Source: Streptomonospora nanhaiensis (GTDB lineage Bacteria > Actinomycetota > Actinomycetes > Streptosporangiales > Streptosporangiaceae). Taken from it: 64,000 nt of DNA. Position 1 is the first letter of the stretch. Every line of letters begins with the position of its first letter. The stretch lies in assembly GCF_026642255.1 (NCBI RefSeq), contig NZ_CP113264.1, positions 2,108,001-2,172,000 of the forward strand, given 5' to 3'. Below the pieces are notes generated by a model that ran no database searches, was not told the origin of the DNA, and saw nothing but the letters and a program-made list of their open reading frames with translations. Position numbers and translations under genes: made by a program. Of the stretch, positions 46,156 to 55,781 are shown piece after piece.

Positions 46156-46917
46156 ATGACGAAGTTCGAAATCCGCGGTCTGCGTGCCGACGTTCTCATC
46201 GGTGAGAACGAGAGGCAGGAGATCCTCAAGGGCGTCGACCTGACCATCAACTCCGGTGAGACCCACGCCATCATGGGCCCCAACGGATCCGGCAAGTCCA
46301 CCCTGGCCTACGCGATCGCCGGCCACCCGCGCTACGAGATCACCGAGGGCGAGGTGCTCATCGACGGGGAGAACATCCTCGACATGAGCGTGGACGAGCG
46401 CGCCCGCGCCGGCGTGTTCCTGGCCATGCAGTACCCGGTCGAGGTGCCCGGCGTCTCCATGTCCAACTTCCTGCGCAGCTCCGTCACGGCGGTGCGCGGC
46501 GAGGCCCCCAAGCTCCGGCAGTTCTCCAAGGAGCTCCAGGGCGCGATGAAGGACCTGTCCATCGACTCGGCCTTCGCCGCCCGCGGCGTCAACGAGGGCT
46601 TCTCCGGCGGTGAGAAGAAGCGCCACGAGATCCTCCAGCTGGAGCTGCTCAAGCCCAAGGTCGCGATCCTGGACGAGACCGACTCCGGCCTGGACGTCGA
46701 CGCGCTCAAGGTCGTCTCCGAGGGAGTCAACCGCGCCAAGGCCGACGGTGAGATGGGCGTCATGCTCATCACGCACTACACCCGCATCCTCAACTACGTG
46801 AAGCCGGACTTCGTCCACGTCTTCGCCCAGGGCCGCATCGCCGAGTCCGGCGGGCCCGAGCTGGCCGACGTGCTGGAGGCCGACGGCTACGAGCGCTTCG
46901 TGAAGGTGGGCGCGTAA
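46156..46917 (+). CDS. sufC: Fe-S assembly ATPase SufC
   Basis: 253 residues from the ATG at 46156. An ABC-type ATPase: Walker A GPNGSGKST, the FSGGEKKRHEILQ signature, Walker B VAILDETDSGLDVD and the H-loop LITHYTR. It drives the SufBC2D scaffold. The NEGFSGGEKKR form and VHVFAQGRIAESGG near the end are specific to SufC. Ten base pairs after the Rieske gene and 3 bp before sufS. Confidence 0.97.
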   Translation: MTKFEIRGLRADVLIGENERQEILKGVDLTINSGETHAIMGPNGSGKSTLAYAIAGHPRYEITEGEVLIDGENILDMSVDERARAGVFLAMQYPVEVPGVSMSNFLRSSVTAVRGEAPKLRQFSKELQGAMKDLSIDSAFAARGVNEGFSGGEKKRHEILQLELLKPKVAILDETDSGLDVDALKVVSEGVNRAKADGEMGVMLITHYTRILNYVKPDFVHVFAQGRIAESGGPELADVLEADGYERFVKVGA

Positions 46918-48222
<1,305 letters not shown>

Positions 48223-48241
48223 AACGAGGAACAGCCTGACC

Positions 48242-48718
48242 ATGCAGCTGGACGCGATGTACCAGGAGATCATCCTGGACCACTATCGGAACCCGCACCA
48301 CAAGGGGCTGCGGGATCCGCACGACGCGGAGGCCCACCACATCAACCCCACCTGTGGGGACGAGGTGACGCTCCGCGTGGCGCTGACCCCGGCCGAGGGC
48401 TCGGCCGGGCTCGACGAGAAGGCCGTCGTCAGCGACGTCTCCTACGAGGGGATGGGCTGCTCGATCAGCCAGGCCAGCACCTCGGTGCTGACCGACCTGC
48501 TGATCGGACGGACGGTCGCCGAGGGCATGACCACCCTGGACGCCTTCACGGAGCTGATGCAGTCCCGGGGCAAGGGTGAGCCCGACGAGGACGTCCTGGA
48601 GGACGCCGTGGCGTTCGCCGGGGTGTCCAAGTACCCCGCGCGCGTCAAGTGCGCCCTGTTGGGCTGGATGGCGTGGAAGGACGCGGTGTCGCAGTCCATG
48701 GAGAAGGAAGGCGTCTGA
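48242..48718 (+). CDS. sufU: SufU sulfur-transfer protein
   Basis: 158 residues from the ATG at 48242 (in-frame upstream codons lie inside sufS). MYQEIILDHYRNPHHKG is the SufU/IscU N-terminus, and the zinc ligands Asp/Cys are in PTCGDE, GCSISQAS and RVKCALLGW. The 18-20-residue insert between the second and third Cys regions marks SufU over IscU. It accepts sulfur from SufS. The stop overlaps the next start (TGATG). Confidence 0.96.
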   Translation: MQLDAMYQEIILDHYRNPHHKGLRDPHDAEAHHINPTCGDEVTLRVALTPAEGSAGLDEKAVVSDVSYEGMGCSISQASTSVLTDLLIGRTVAEGMTTLDAFTELMQSRGKGEPDEDVLEDAVAFAGVSKYPARVKCALLGWMAWKDAVSQSMEKEGV

Positions 48719-49095
48719 TGAGCGAGAACGAGACGACAACGGCCGAGGCTGCCGAGGCCCCCGAGACCGCGCCCCTCTCCCCGGAGGCGGAGGCGCTGGC
48801 CGAGGAGATCGGCGAGGCGCTCAAGGACGTGATCGACCCCGAGCTGGGCGTGAACGTCGTCGACCTGGGCCTGCTGTACGGGGTGAGCGCCGACGACCAG
48901 GTCATCACCCTGGACATGACGCTGACCAGCGCGGCGTGCCCCCTGACGGACGTGATCGAGGACCAGGCCAACAGCGCCCTCGACGAGTTCGAGCGCGAGG
49001 TCAAGATCAACTGGGTCTGGATGCCGCCGTGGGGTCCGGACAAGATCACCGACGACGGGCGGGACCAGCTGCGCATGCTGGGCTTCAACGTCTGA
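48718..49095 (+). CDS. SufT-like / MIP18-family Fe-S maturation protein
   Basis: 125 residues from the ATG at 48718, coupled to sufU. The MIP18 (DUF59) domain follows an acidic 20-residue leader: LKDVIDPELGVNVVDLGLLYGV, then DMTLTSAACPLTDVIEDQ with the conserved Cys, and WVWMPPWGPDKITDDGRDQLRMLGF. The family helps deliver Fe-S clusters to clients. Last gene of the suf operon, as in M. tuberculosis, and followed by a very strong hairpin. Confidence 0.93.
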   Translation: MSENETTTAEAAEAPETAPLSPEAEALAEEIGEALKDVIDPELGVNVVDLGLLYGVSADDQVITLDMTLTSAACPLTDVIEDQANSALDEFEREVKINWVWMPPWGPDKITDDGRDQLRMLGFNV

Positions 49096-49113
49096 GGCAT
49101 CACGGATGACCGC

Positions 49114-49148
49114 GCGGCGGGCCGGGACCACGGGTCCCGGCCCGCCGC
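49114..49148. terminator. Terminator of the suf operon
   Basis: A perfect 16-bp inverted repeat (49114-49129 with 49133-49148) around a 3-nt loop, 18 bp past the last suf gene. The convergent DUF2470 gene ends at 49222, so it may act in both directions. Confidence 0.85.
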
Positions 49149-49221
49149 GTTCGTGTGTCGGGGGCCTCTCGCGGGGACCGGTTCCCGCCGCGGCCGCCCT
49201 CCCCGGCGGCGCGGCCGCTCC

Positions 49222-49980
49222 TCAGGGACCGCAGCGGTGGGGGAGGCCCGCCATGCCGTGGACCTCCGCCGCGACGTCGTGGGGGGTGTCCGCGGGCCTG
49301 CTGAAGGGGAGCCGGGCGTCGACGTCGCCCTCGGGGCCCTCGAAGCGGAGCGTGATCCCGTACCGGTCCACGCCCAGCGGCCGCGGTCGCCCGGGCGGCA
49401 GGGGTTCGGGGGAGCGCACGGCGATCGCGTGCAGGATGTCGGGGTGGTCCTCCTCCAGGTGGCGCAGCCACTCGCCCTCCCGGCGCCCGAAGGGGTCGGT
49501 GCGCGCGCGGACGAACTCGTCCGTGCGCAGGAGGTGGCAGCCGTCGGTGTCGGAGTGGACCACCAGGTAGGGCTCCAGGGCCACCATCGTCCGTCCGTGG
49601 CCGATGTCGAGCAGCCGTTCGTCGGGATCGTCGCGCAGGACGCGGAGGGCGCGCAGACGGGCCGTCGGGTGGTCCAGCCGGGTGAGGGTGCCGCTGATCC
49701 ACAGGAGGGAGCGTGTGCGGTCGCGCAGGGGCACAGGGGCCGTGTCGGTGAACTCGACCGTGGCGGCGGTGGTGTGGCGGCCGATCCGCTCCAGGAGGAG
49801 GTGGCGGTCGGGGACCAGCAGGCTCACGGAACCGTTGGGGTGGATGTGGCAGGCGGGTTCGTCGAGGTGCACGGCGTGGTCCCGGGTCGTCACGGTCACG
49901 GGGTTGGGACGGCCCAGGACCGACCGCGCGCGTTCGGCGGGCGGGGGAGCCAGGTGCTGGTACGTGGACAGGGGAACCAC
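49222..49980 (-). CDS. DUF2470 / PNPOx-like protein, iron-regulated
   Basis: 252 residues from the GTG at 49980. The first half has a split-barrel look (HPNGSVSLLVPDRHLLLERIG, SLLWISGTLTRL). The C-terminal 100 residues match DUF2470: EGEWLRHLEEDHPDILHAIA, then GVDRYGITLRFEGPEGDVDARLPFSRPADTPHDVAAEVHGM. Such proteins are linked to heme binding or degradation for iron release. The promoter region supports this: an almost perfect iron box at 49993-50011 and a TAAGAA -10-like element just ahead of the GTG, with no ribosome-binding site (leaderless). Expect derepression when iron is low. Convergent with suf. Confidence 0.82.
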   Translation of the reverse strand: MVPLSTYQHLAPPPAERARSVLGRPNPVTVTTRDHAVHLDEPACHIHPNGSVSLLVPDRHLLLERIGRHTTAATVEFTDTAPVPLRDRTRSLLWISGTLTRLDHPTARLRALRVLRDDPDERLLDIGHGRTMVALEPYLVVHSDTDGCHLLRTDEFVRARTDPFGRREGEWLRHLEEDHPDILHAIAVRSPEPLPPGRPRPLGVDRYGITLRFEGPEGDVDARLPFSRPADTPHDVAAEVHGMAGLPHRCGP

Positions 49981-49992
49981 CTCGATTCTTAC

Positions 49993-50011
49993 TTAGGTGA
50001 GGCTAACCTAC
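49993..50011 (-). promoter_or_regulatory. Iron box (DtxR/IdeR/DmdR operator)
   Basis: TTAGGTGAGGCTAACCTAC matches the 19-bp consensus TTAGGTTAGGCTAACCTAA at 17 positions. It lies immediately upstream of the -10-like element of the DUF2470 gene, where a Fe2+-bound repressor would block RNA polymerase. Confidence 0.85.
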
Positions 50012-50144
50012 ATGGTTCGACCCCTGGTGGGACACCCCCGGGCGCGCCTTTTCGCGGAGAGGCGGGCGCACGACGGAAGCCGCCCCGGGACGGCGGTCCC
50101 GGGGCGGCGAGGATCGAAGGGGCCGCAGGAGCCCCCGGAAGGGG

Positions 50145-52511
50145 TCAGTGCGCGGCGAACAGCCCCGAGCGCAGCTCCCCGGCGATGTCGTTGTCACCGC
50201 GCAGGTTCAGCAGGTCGATGAGCGACTGCGGGTCGGCGAGCGCGTCGTCGTCGTGGTCGGTGATACGGCGCGACAGGATCTTGAGGGCCTCGTCGGTGGA
50301 GGCGGGCGCCGTGTACCCGCTCAGGTGCAGTGCCCGGGCCGCGGGCGTGTACCCGCTCAGGTCCGTGGCGGGCAGCTTGCGCGCGTCCAGGCGGTCGCCC
50401 GCCACGGTGATGAACATGCGGTCGCCGGGCTGGGCGGCCTGGCGGCGCAGCAGCGGCCGCAGCGAGTCGAACGCGGGCTGGTCCCTCCAGACGAGGACCA
50501 GCAGGTCCGCTCCGGGCGCGGTCAGGCACAGCAGACGGCCCGGCTGGAGCCCCAGGTGCGTGGCATAGCCGTTGGGGACGGCCACGGGGGCGCCGTTGAG
50601 GTGGTCGGCGGTGATGTCGATGCGGTGCCACCAGCGCCCGTCCGGGGCGCGGAAGCACCGGGCGGCCATCGCCGGGTCGCTCGCGCCGGGGCGCGCCGCG
50701 GGGGCGTGCGAGGCGAGGACCGGCTGGAGGGCGGGGCCCGGACCCCCGTGCGGGTGCCCGAGGAGCACGGGCCGGTGGGGTTCGAGGCCTGTGGGGACGA
50801 ACACCGCGCCCGCCTGGTCGTGGACGGTCCTCTGCCGGTGCTCCGGAAGAGCGGCGACGGGCTCGGGCTGCGCCGGGGCCCCGGGCCCCTCGACGCGCCG
50901 CCGGATCGGCAGCCCGTTCTCGGTGGTGGCGCCCGAGTCCTCCGGGGCGATGTGCCCCGGGTGGCTGGTGGGAGCCTCCATCGGGACCGAGGCGTCGACG
51001 AACACGTGCCCGTCCTTCAGGCTCACCCCGGGGGTGCTCAGCAGCCAGGCCCGGAGCTCCTGCTGGCGGATGCCGATACGGCCGAGCCGCAGGCCGGCCT
51101 CGGTCATGTCGGGGGCGTCGCCCAGGAGCTCGCGGGTCTGCCAGCGCAGGCGGTTGGGGTCGTCGGCGATGAGCCAGCCGTTGTGCATGCGGCGGTCGGT
51201 GAACAGGGTGATGATGACCCGCCACAGGGGCGTGTTGAGGGTGGGCACGTCCACCGGGTGGTCGGGGTGCGCGTTGATCAGCCGGTCGATGGTGGTCGCG
51301 GACCCCAGCTGGTCGGACAGCTCGCGCATGTGCTTGGTGACCGCCGCGCCCTCGGGCGAGTTGAGCCAGCGCAGCAGGCGCTCCTCCACCTTGCGCTGGG
51401 CGCCGCGGATCTCGGTGACGTCCACCGCGATCTGCTCGGAGAGCACGCGGATGCTGATGGGGTCGGTGGCGAAGAGGCGCTCGGCGGCGACCGTCCGCTC
51501 CAGATCGGGCCAGGAGCGGAACATCTCCTCGACCAGGTCCACCAGGGGGTGCTGGCCCAGGGCGGGGGCCGGGGGGCGCTCCTCGACGTGGTCGGGCCGC
51601 ATGGCCTTGGGCGGGCCGAAGCTGGGCCGGCGCAGTGTGCGGCCGGGGCCCACCAGCGAACTGCGGAACTGGGAGCGCAGGTCGCCCGGGGCGCCCTCGC
51701 GCCCGGCATCGGAGCCGGCGGCCTCGGCGCCCGGCGCGGGGCCGGGGAGCATCGCGGCGGAGCTCACCATGCCGGTGGGCGCGGCGCCGCCGTGCCCGTT
51801 GACGGGCGCCTCCTCCGTGAAGGGGGCTTCGGCCCCCTCGCGCTCCTCGCGCTGGGCCCGCAGGGCGCGCAGGGTCCGGATGGCGCGGGTGGCGGGTGTC
51901 TGCGGCGGCGTCGAGCCGTGGCCGGCGGACTCCGAGGCGTCGGCCGCGCCGTCGGCGCCCGTGGCCGCGCTCAGGTACTCCAGGGCGCTGCGCACGTGGT
52001 CCGGCACCGTGTCGGGGATCCAGTGCGCGATGGTGCGCACGGCCTCCAGCATCAGGGCCGGCGAGGGGGTCGGGCCGCCGGGCAGCTCGCAGCAGGGCTG
52101 GAGCGCCCGCCAGGCGACGGTGCTCACGACGTCGAGGACCCCGCATCCGGAGAGCGGCCACTCGCCGATCTCCTGGGGCGCGGTGGAGATGAGGCGGTCC
52201 CAGTCGCCCGCGGCGGCGGTGACGGCGCCGCGTACCGGCTCGGACAGGTCCGCGCAGCTCACCTGCTGGGTCCGCAGGCTCGGCAGGAACTCGGAGAGGG
52301 GCACGTGCCCCCACTGCTCGACCGCGAGGCGCGCGATGCCGTGGGCCAGCCACGGGGGGCCCGCGATGTCCAGGACGCGCGCGACCGGGAGCGAGTGCCA
52401 CCAGCCGTCGATCAGCCGGTCATGGTGGAGAAGGGGTGCCACGTCCGGCGACCTCGACCACCGCAGGGCGGGAGCGAGGTCGACGAGGCAGATCGGAGAG
52501 ACGGCGTTCAT
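50145..52511 (-). CDS. Large protein with sigma-region-4-like helix-turn-helix, function unknown
   Basis: 788 residues from the ATG at 52511 (AGGAGGTCGAGG upstream; longer frames lack support). The N-terminal 190 residues are helical with Trp-rich segments (DGWWHSLPVARVLDIAGPPWLAHGIARL). A disordered Ala/Glu/Gly stretch follows (about 195-310). Residues about 320-480 contain LERTVAAERLFATDPISIRVLSEQIAVDVTEIRGAQRKVEERLLRWL, which reads like sigma-70 region 4 (a GERF..SRERVRQIE pattern), then helical sequence ending in RRMHNGWLIADDP and LGDAPDMTEAGLRLGRIGIRQQELRAWL. The C-terminal 200 residues have RWWHRIDITADHLNGAPVAVPNGYATHLGLQPG and a strand-rich GDRMFITVAGDRLDARKL. There is no nuclease, ATPase or membrane motif. 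Probably a DNA-binding regulator; target unknown. Confidence 0.6.
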   Translation of the reverse strand: MNAVSPICLVDLAPALRWSRSPDVAPLLHHDRLIDGWWHSLPVARVLDIAGPPWLAHGIARLAVEQWGHVPLSEFLPSLRTQQVSCADLSEPVRGAVTAAAGDWDRLISTAPQEIGEWPLSGCGVLDVVSTVAWRALQPCCELPGGPTPSPALMLEAVRTIAHWIPDTVPDHVRSALEYLSAATGADGAADASESAGHGSTPPQTPATRAIRTLRALRAQREEREGAEAPFTEEAPVNGHGGAAPTGMVSSAAMLPGPAPGAEAAGSDAGREGAPGDLRSQFRSSLVGPGRTLRRPSFGPPKAMRPDHVEERPPAPALGQHPLVDLVEEMFRSWPDLERTVAAERLFATDPISIRVLSEQIAVDVTEIRGAQRKVEERLLRWLNSPEGAAVTKHMRELSDQLGSATTIDRLINAHPDHPVDVPTLNTPLWRVIITLFTDRRMHNGWLIADDPNRLRWQTRELLGDAPDMTEAGLRLGRIGIRQQELRAWLLSTPGVSLKDGHVFVDASVPMEAPTSHPGHIAPEDSGATTENGLPIRRRVEGPGAPAQPEPVAALPEHRQRTVHDQAGAVFVPTGLEPHRPVLLGHPHGGPGPALQPVLASHAPAARPGASDPAMAARCFRAPDGRWWHRIDITADHLNGAPVAVPNGYATHLGLQPGRLLCLTAPGADLLVLVWRDQPAFDSLRPLLRRQAAQPGDRMFITVAGDRLDARKLPATDLSGYTPAARALHLSGYTAPASTDEALKILSRRITDHDDDALADPQSLIDLLNLRGDNDIAGELRSGLFAAH

Positions 52512-52616
52512 CCGCTGGGGACCTCGACCTCCTGGTGTCTGCACGTGAATTGGGGAGGAACCGCACGGGCCTTCGGTTCGATGCACCACAGTACGCGCCC
52601 TTCACCCGGACGGGGG

Positions 52617-52637
52617 CCGGACCGCGAACCGGTCCGG
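52617..52637. repeat. Short inverted repeat (hairpin) in the divergent region
   Basis: CCGGACCG (52617-52624) pairs perfectly with CGGTCCGG (52630-52637) around 5 nt, about 106 bp upstream of the leftward HTH gene. It could be a leader hairpin or an operator. Confidence 0.4.
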
Positions 52638-52819
52638 TGCTTCGCGGGTGGGCACGGCGAGCCGGGGGACAGGGGTGCCGTGAGCACTTCCCCGAGATCG
52701 TACGTGCCCCGGAGCCGCATGGGTACCCCCAGGTCGGCCCGGTCCGCGGCGACCCCGCCGTGACCGCGCCGTGTGATGACCGTGACAAGGGGGATCGGTG
52801 TCCGCGGAACCCGAAGCCG

Positions 52820-52835
52820 TGTGAGCTAGCTCATA
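52820..52835. promoter_or_regulatory. CRP/FNR-type palindrome (TGTGA-GCTAGC-TCATA)
   Basis: TGTGAGCTAGCTCATA matches TGTGA-N6-TCACA at 9 of 10 arm positions, and its central 12 bp are a perfect palindrome. It stands in the divergent region, 309 bp ahead of the leftward gene and about 350 bp ahead of the GDSL gene. Confidence 0.45.
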
Positions 52836-53186
52836 GGGGGCATGCGGCTCATATCGAACCGAGCAGTCGTTGTTATTCACTGTGCCGTCATATACGCGCC
52901 CTCTCCGCGAAACAGGGGCGCGCGGCCGCCCGGGGAGAGGGGACCACCCGGAGCGGGCCGGCGGGCCCCCGGGTCAGGCGTTCCGACGCCGGTCGTGGGT
53001 ATGCTGGTCGGGCACTGTCCTCGCCCGAACGACCTTCGGCCGGGTGGCCGCGCTCCGCGGCCGACCAGGGGTCGACGGTGTTCGGACCCGGGTCGGCGGT
53101 ACACCGCGGCCCGTACCAGGATTCCGTTCCCGCGCACCCTCGGCGCTTCGTAGGCGTGGGACGGTCGAGCCGGATGATTGGTTGAC

Positions 53187-54149
53187 GTGACAGACCTTGA
53201 GACGAATCCCCCAGCGGCCGCTCGCGCGAGCAGACCGGACGTCATCCGGTCGTTCGTGGCGATCGGCGACAGCATCACCGAGGGGATGGAAGACGACAGC
53301 GGCCCCAACGGCGAGTACCGCGGATTCGCGGACCGTCTCGCGGAGCACCTCGGCACGATCTCCCCGGACTTCCGGTACGCCAACCTGGGTGTGCGTGGCC
53401 GGCGCATGCGCCACATCTTCGGCGAGCAGCTCGACCAGACGCTGGACTGGAAGCCCGACCTGGTGACCGTCCTCGCGGGCGGCAACGACGTCCTGCGCCC
53501 CGGCGGCGACCTCGACCAGCTGGCCGAGCACTTCGAGTGGGGCATCCGCCGCCTGCGCGACGCCGGGATCCGCGTGGTGATCCTGTCCGGGCACGACACC
53601 GGCTGGATCCCCGTGCTGCGCTACTACCGCGGCCGCATCGCGGTCTTCAGCATGCACATGCGCGCCGTCGCCGAGCGCACCGGCACCGAGATCGTCGACC
53701 TGTGGGCGCTCAACGCCCTCACCGACTCCCGGGCCTGGAGCGACGACCGCCTGCACCTCAACGGGGCCGGCCACCAGATCGTCGCCGCCCGCATCGCCGA
53801 CCTCCTCGGCTTCCCCATGGGGCCGCGCGAGTCCTGGACCGACCCGTGGAGCACACCGCCCCAGCAGCTGCCCCGCATCCTGCGCCGCCGGGAGAACCGC
53901 CGCTGGGCCCGCCAGTACGGGGTGCCGTGGCTGCGGCGCCGCCTCATGGGCCGCTCCTCCGGGGACGGCCGCCTGCCCAAGCGACCGGAGCTGGAGTACC
54001 TGCACGACGAGGCCACCCGCGCCCGGATCGCCCTGGCGATGGAGGAGGCCGGGGTCCTGGAGTCGGACTACGACGCGTACGCCGCGGGCGACGGCGCCGC
54101 TCCCACCAGCAGCCCCTCGGGCACCAAGGGCCCGGACCCCGTGGACTGA
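53187..54149 (+). CDS. SGNH/GDSL-family hydrolase
   Basis: 320 residues from the GTG at 53187; a TTG at 53178 would add three residues. The four SGNH blocks are present: FVAIGDSITEG (catalytic Ser, about residue 33), ANLGVRGRRM (Gly), LAGGNDVLRPGG (Asn) and DDRLHLNGAGH (catalytic Asp/His, about 190). There is no signal peptide, so it is a cytoplasmic esterase of the type widespread in actinomycetes. The last 100 residues are Arg-rich and helical with a disordered tail. It ends at a strong terminator and is probably monocistronic. Substrate unknown. Confidence 0.9.
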   Translation: MTDLETNPPAAARASRPDVIRSFVAIGDSITEGMEDDSGPNGEYRGFADRLAEHLGTISPDFRYANLGVRGRRMRHIFGEQLDQTLDWKPDLVTVLAGGNDVLRPGGDLDQLAEHFEWGIRRLRDAGIRVVILSGHDTGWIPVLRYYRGRIAVFSMHMRAVAERTGTEIVDLWALNALTDSRAWSDDRLHLNGAGHQIVAARIADLLGFPMGPRESWTDPWSTPPQQLPRILRRRENRRWARQYGVPWLRRRLMGRSSGDGRLPKRPELEYLHDEATRARIALAMEEAGVLESDYDAYAAGDGAAPTSSPSGTKGPDPVD

Positions 54150-54164
54150 GCCGCCGCGAGGCCC

Positions 54165-54201
54165 CGGCGGGCCCCGCACCCGGGTGGTGCGGGGCCCGCC
54201 G
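54165..54201 (+). terminator. Terminator of the GDSL hydrolase gene
   Basis: A perfect 16-bp inverted repeat (54165-54180 with 54186-54201) around CGGGT, 15 bp past the stop, followed by TTCCTTCC. Confidence 0.85.
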
Positions 54202-54318
54202 TTCCTTCCGGCCGGGGTCCCGGCCCGCGGCCGGGAGCGGGCCCGCCCGTTTCCGCCGGTCCGGCGCCCGGGCGCGCTGCGGGTACGGAGCGGCGGGGGC
54301 GCACCCCGGGCGCCCGCG

Positions 54319-55575
54319 TCAGCTCCGTGAGAGGGACTGGATGAGGTCGCTGATGTGCACCACGCCCAGGCACTGCCCGTAGGAGTTGGTCGCGACCAGG
54401 TCGTCGTAGACACGGTCGGTGTCCTGGCCCGCCACGCGCAGCGCCGCCAGGGCGGTCATCCACGCGGGGATCGTGCGCGGCGACTCCGCCAGCCGCAGCG
54501 CCGGGCGCTTGGCGTGCAGCGCGTGCCCGTACCGGCCCGTCACCGACAGCAGGAACCGGGTGCGGTCGATCACCCCGACGGGCCGCTCCCGGTGGTCGAT
54601 GAGGATGACGCTGTTCAGCGCCGGGTCGCCCGTGAACGCCTCCAGCACCTGCTCGGTGGTGGTGTCGGAGTCGAAGCCCACCGGGGGGAGCATGAACTCG
54701 GTGACCCGCGGCCCCGCGTCCTCCTCCCGCCCCTGGGACGCCGTCGGCTCGGGCACGGGGGTCACGCGCTCCCCGGGCCGCCACGTCCTGTCGGCGAAGA
54801 ACTCCCCCGTCCCCACCCGTATCCCGCACGCGCGCAACCGCAGCACGTCCTCGGCCGTCCCCACGCCGGAGGCCATCGCGTACACGCCGCTGCCCCGGCC
54901 GATCCGGGCGAGGCCCTCGACGACCGTCGCGTGCCTCTGGTCGGTCGCCACCCCCGAGACGATCTCCGGGTCGATCCGCATCAGGAAGGGGGCGGCCTCG
55001 ACCACGAGGTCGGGCCGCACCATCGACGTGCCGAAGCCGCACCGGAACCCCGCCGCCCTCAGGCGCGACACCCCCGGCGAGACCACCGACCGCGGCAGGT
55101 CGGCCAGGTCCGTGCCGAGCAGGAAGGTGATGTCGCGCGGGCGCCGGCCCGCGCGCCGCATCCGGCTCTCCACCAGGGCCACGAACCCCTCCCCGGCGGT
55201 CAGGATCCTCGCGGGCAGGGGGAGGACGAGCGGCAGCAGGCTCTCGGTCCCGGCCGCCTCCGCGACGAGGTCCAGCACCCAGTCGGCCACGGCCGTCCCC
55301 TCGTGGACGCCCATCTCCGCGTTCGGAGGGCCCCCGGGGACGGCGGGGTGCGGTGCGGGCGGTGCGGCGACGACCTCCACCGCGACGACCGCGCCCGAGT
55401 CCAGGTCCACGACGGGCCGGTAGCCGGGGGAGCGGGACGGGCGGGGCGCGCCGGGGGGACCGGCGACGCCGGGGGAACGCCGGGGGCCCGCACCTGGTCC
55501 CGACGGGTGCGCCTCTGACGTGTGGTGGGGATGCAGGGCAGACACATACTCATGGTGACCCCGATCAGGGCGCAC
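54319..55575 (-). CDS. Degenerate EAL-domain protein with C-terminal CBS-like region
   Basis: 418 residues from the GTG at 55575; a GTG at 55545 (VSALHPHHTS) is an equally plausible start. After a Pro/Gly-rich leader, residues 50-260 follow an EAL phosphodiesterase fold, but key residues are missing: the EAL triad reads AVEVV, DDFGTG reads RCGFGTS, the KID position reads MRID, and VAEGVET reads MASGVGT. It should therefore not hydrolyse c-di-GMP but may still bind it or a protein. The last 120 residues (ILIDHRERPVGVIDRTRFLL...GYALHAKRP-like...CLGVVHISDLIQSL) resemble CBS repeats. No signal peptide or membrane segment. Probably a signalling adaptor. Confidence 0.7.
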   Translation of the reverse strand: MRPDRGHHEYVSALHPHHTSEAHPSGPGAGPRRSPGVAGPPGAPRPSRSPGYRPVVDLDSGAVVAVEVVAAPPAPHPAVPGGPPNAEMGVHEGTAVADWVLDLVAEAAGTESLLPLVLPLPARILTAGEGFVALVESRMRRAGRRPRDITFLLGTDLADLPRSVVSPGVSRLRAAGFRCGFGTSMVRPDLVVEAAPFLMRIDPEIVSGVATDQRHATVVEGLARIGRGSGVYAMASGVGTAEDVLRLRACGIRVGTGEFFADRTWRPGERVTPVPEPTASQGREEDAGPRVTEFMLPPVGFDSDTTTEQVLEAFTGDPALNSVILIDHRERPVGVIDRTRFLLSVTGRYGHALHAKRPALRLAESPRTIPAWMTALAALRVAGQDTDRVYDDLVATNSYGQCLGVVHISDLIQSLSRS

Positions 55576-55732
55576 ATGAAGACCTGTTCGCGGCTGTTCA
55601 GCTCAGCTTCACGACCTGTTCGGCGCGGCGCGCGCACGGTCGCGGAGGCGCGACCGACCGTGGCCGAGAAAAGCCCCTGACCTGCTTCGGGTCCGCGGAC
55701 CGGAGCGGGGACGACGTGTCCCGGACAGCGCT

Positions 55733-55766
55733 CGGCCGGCGCCGCGCGTGTGCGCGGCGCCGGCCG
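55733..55766 (-). terminator. Terminator of the fab operon
   Basis: A perfect 15-bp inverted repeat (55733-55747 with 55752-55766) around GTGT, 15 bp past the fabF stop. Confidence 0.85.
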
Positions 55767-55781
55767 GGTCGGGCGCGGGGG

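Larger units (their letters stand above)
52512..53186. other. Divergent intergenic region
   Basis: 675 bp between the sigma-like HTH gene (leftward) and the GDSL hydrolase gene (rightward). It contains the inverted repeat at 52617-52637 and a CRP-like palindrome at 52820-52835. A local AT-richer stretch at about 52,850-52,895 (ATATCG, TTGTTATTCA, CATATACG) is a likely promoter area. Small frames here have no coding character. Confidence 0.55.

Noticed and set aside
52602..52880. 92-codon ORF upstream of the sigma-like HTH gene
   Set aside because: Low-complexity after the first 20 residues, no ribosome-binding site; probably promoter/leader sequence.
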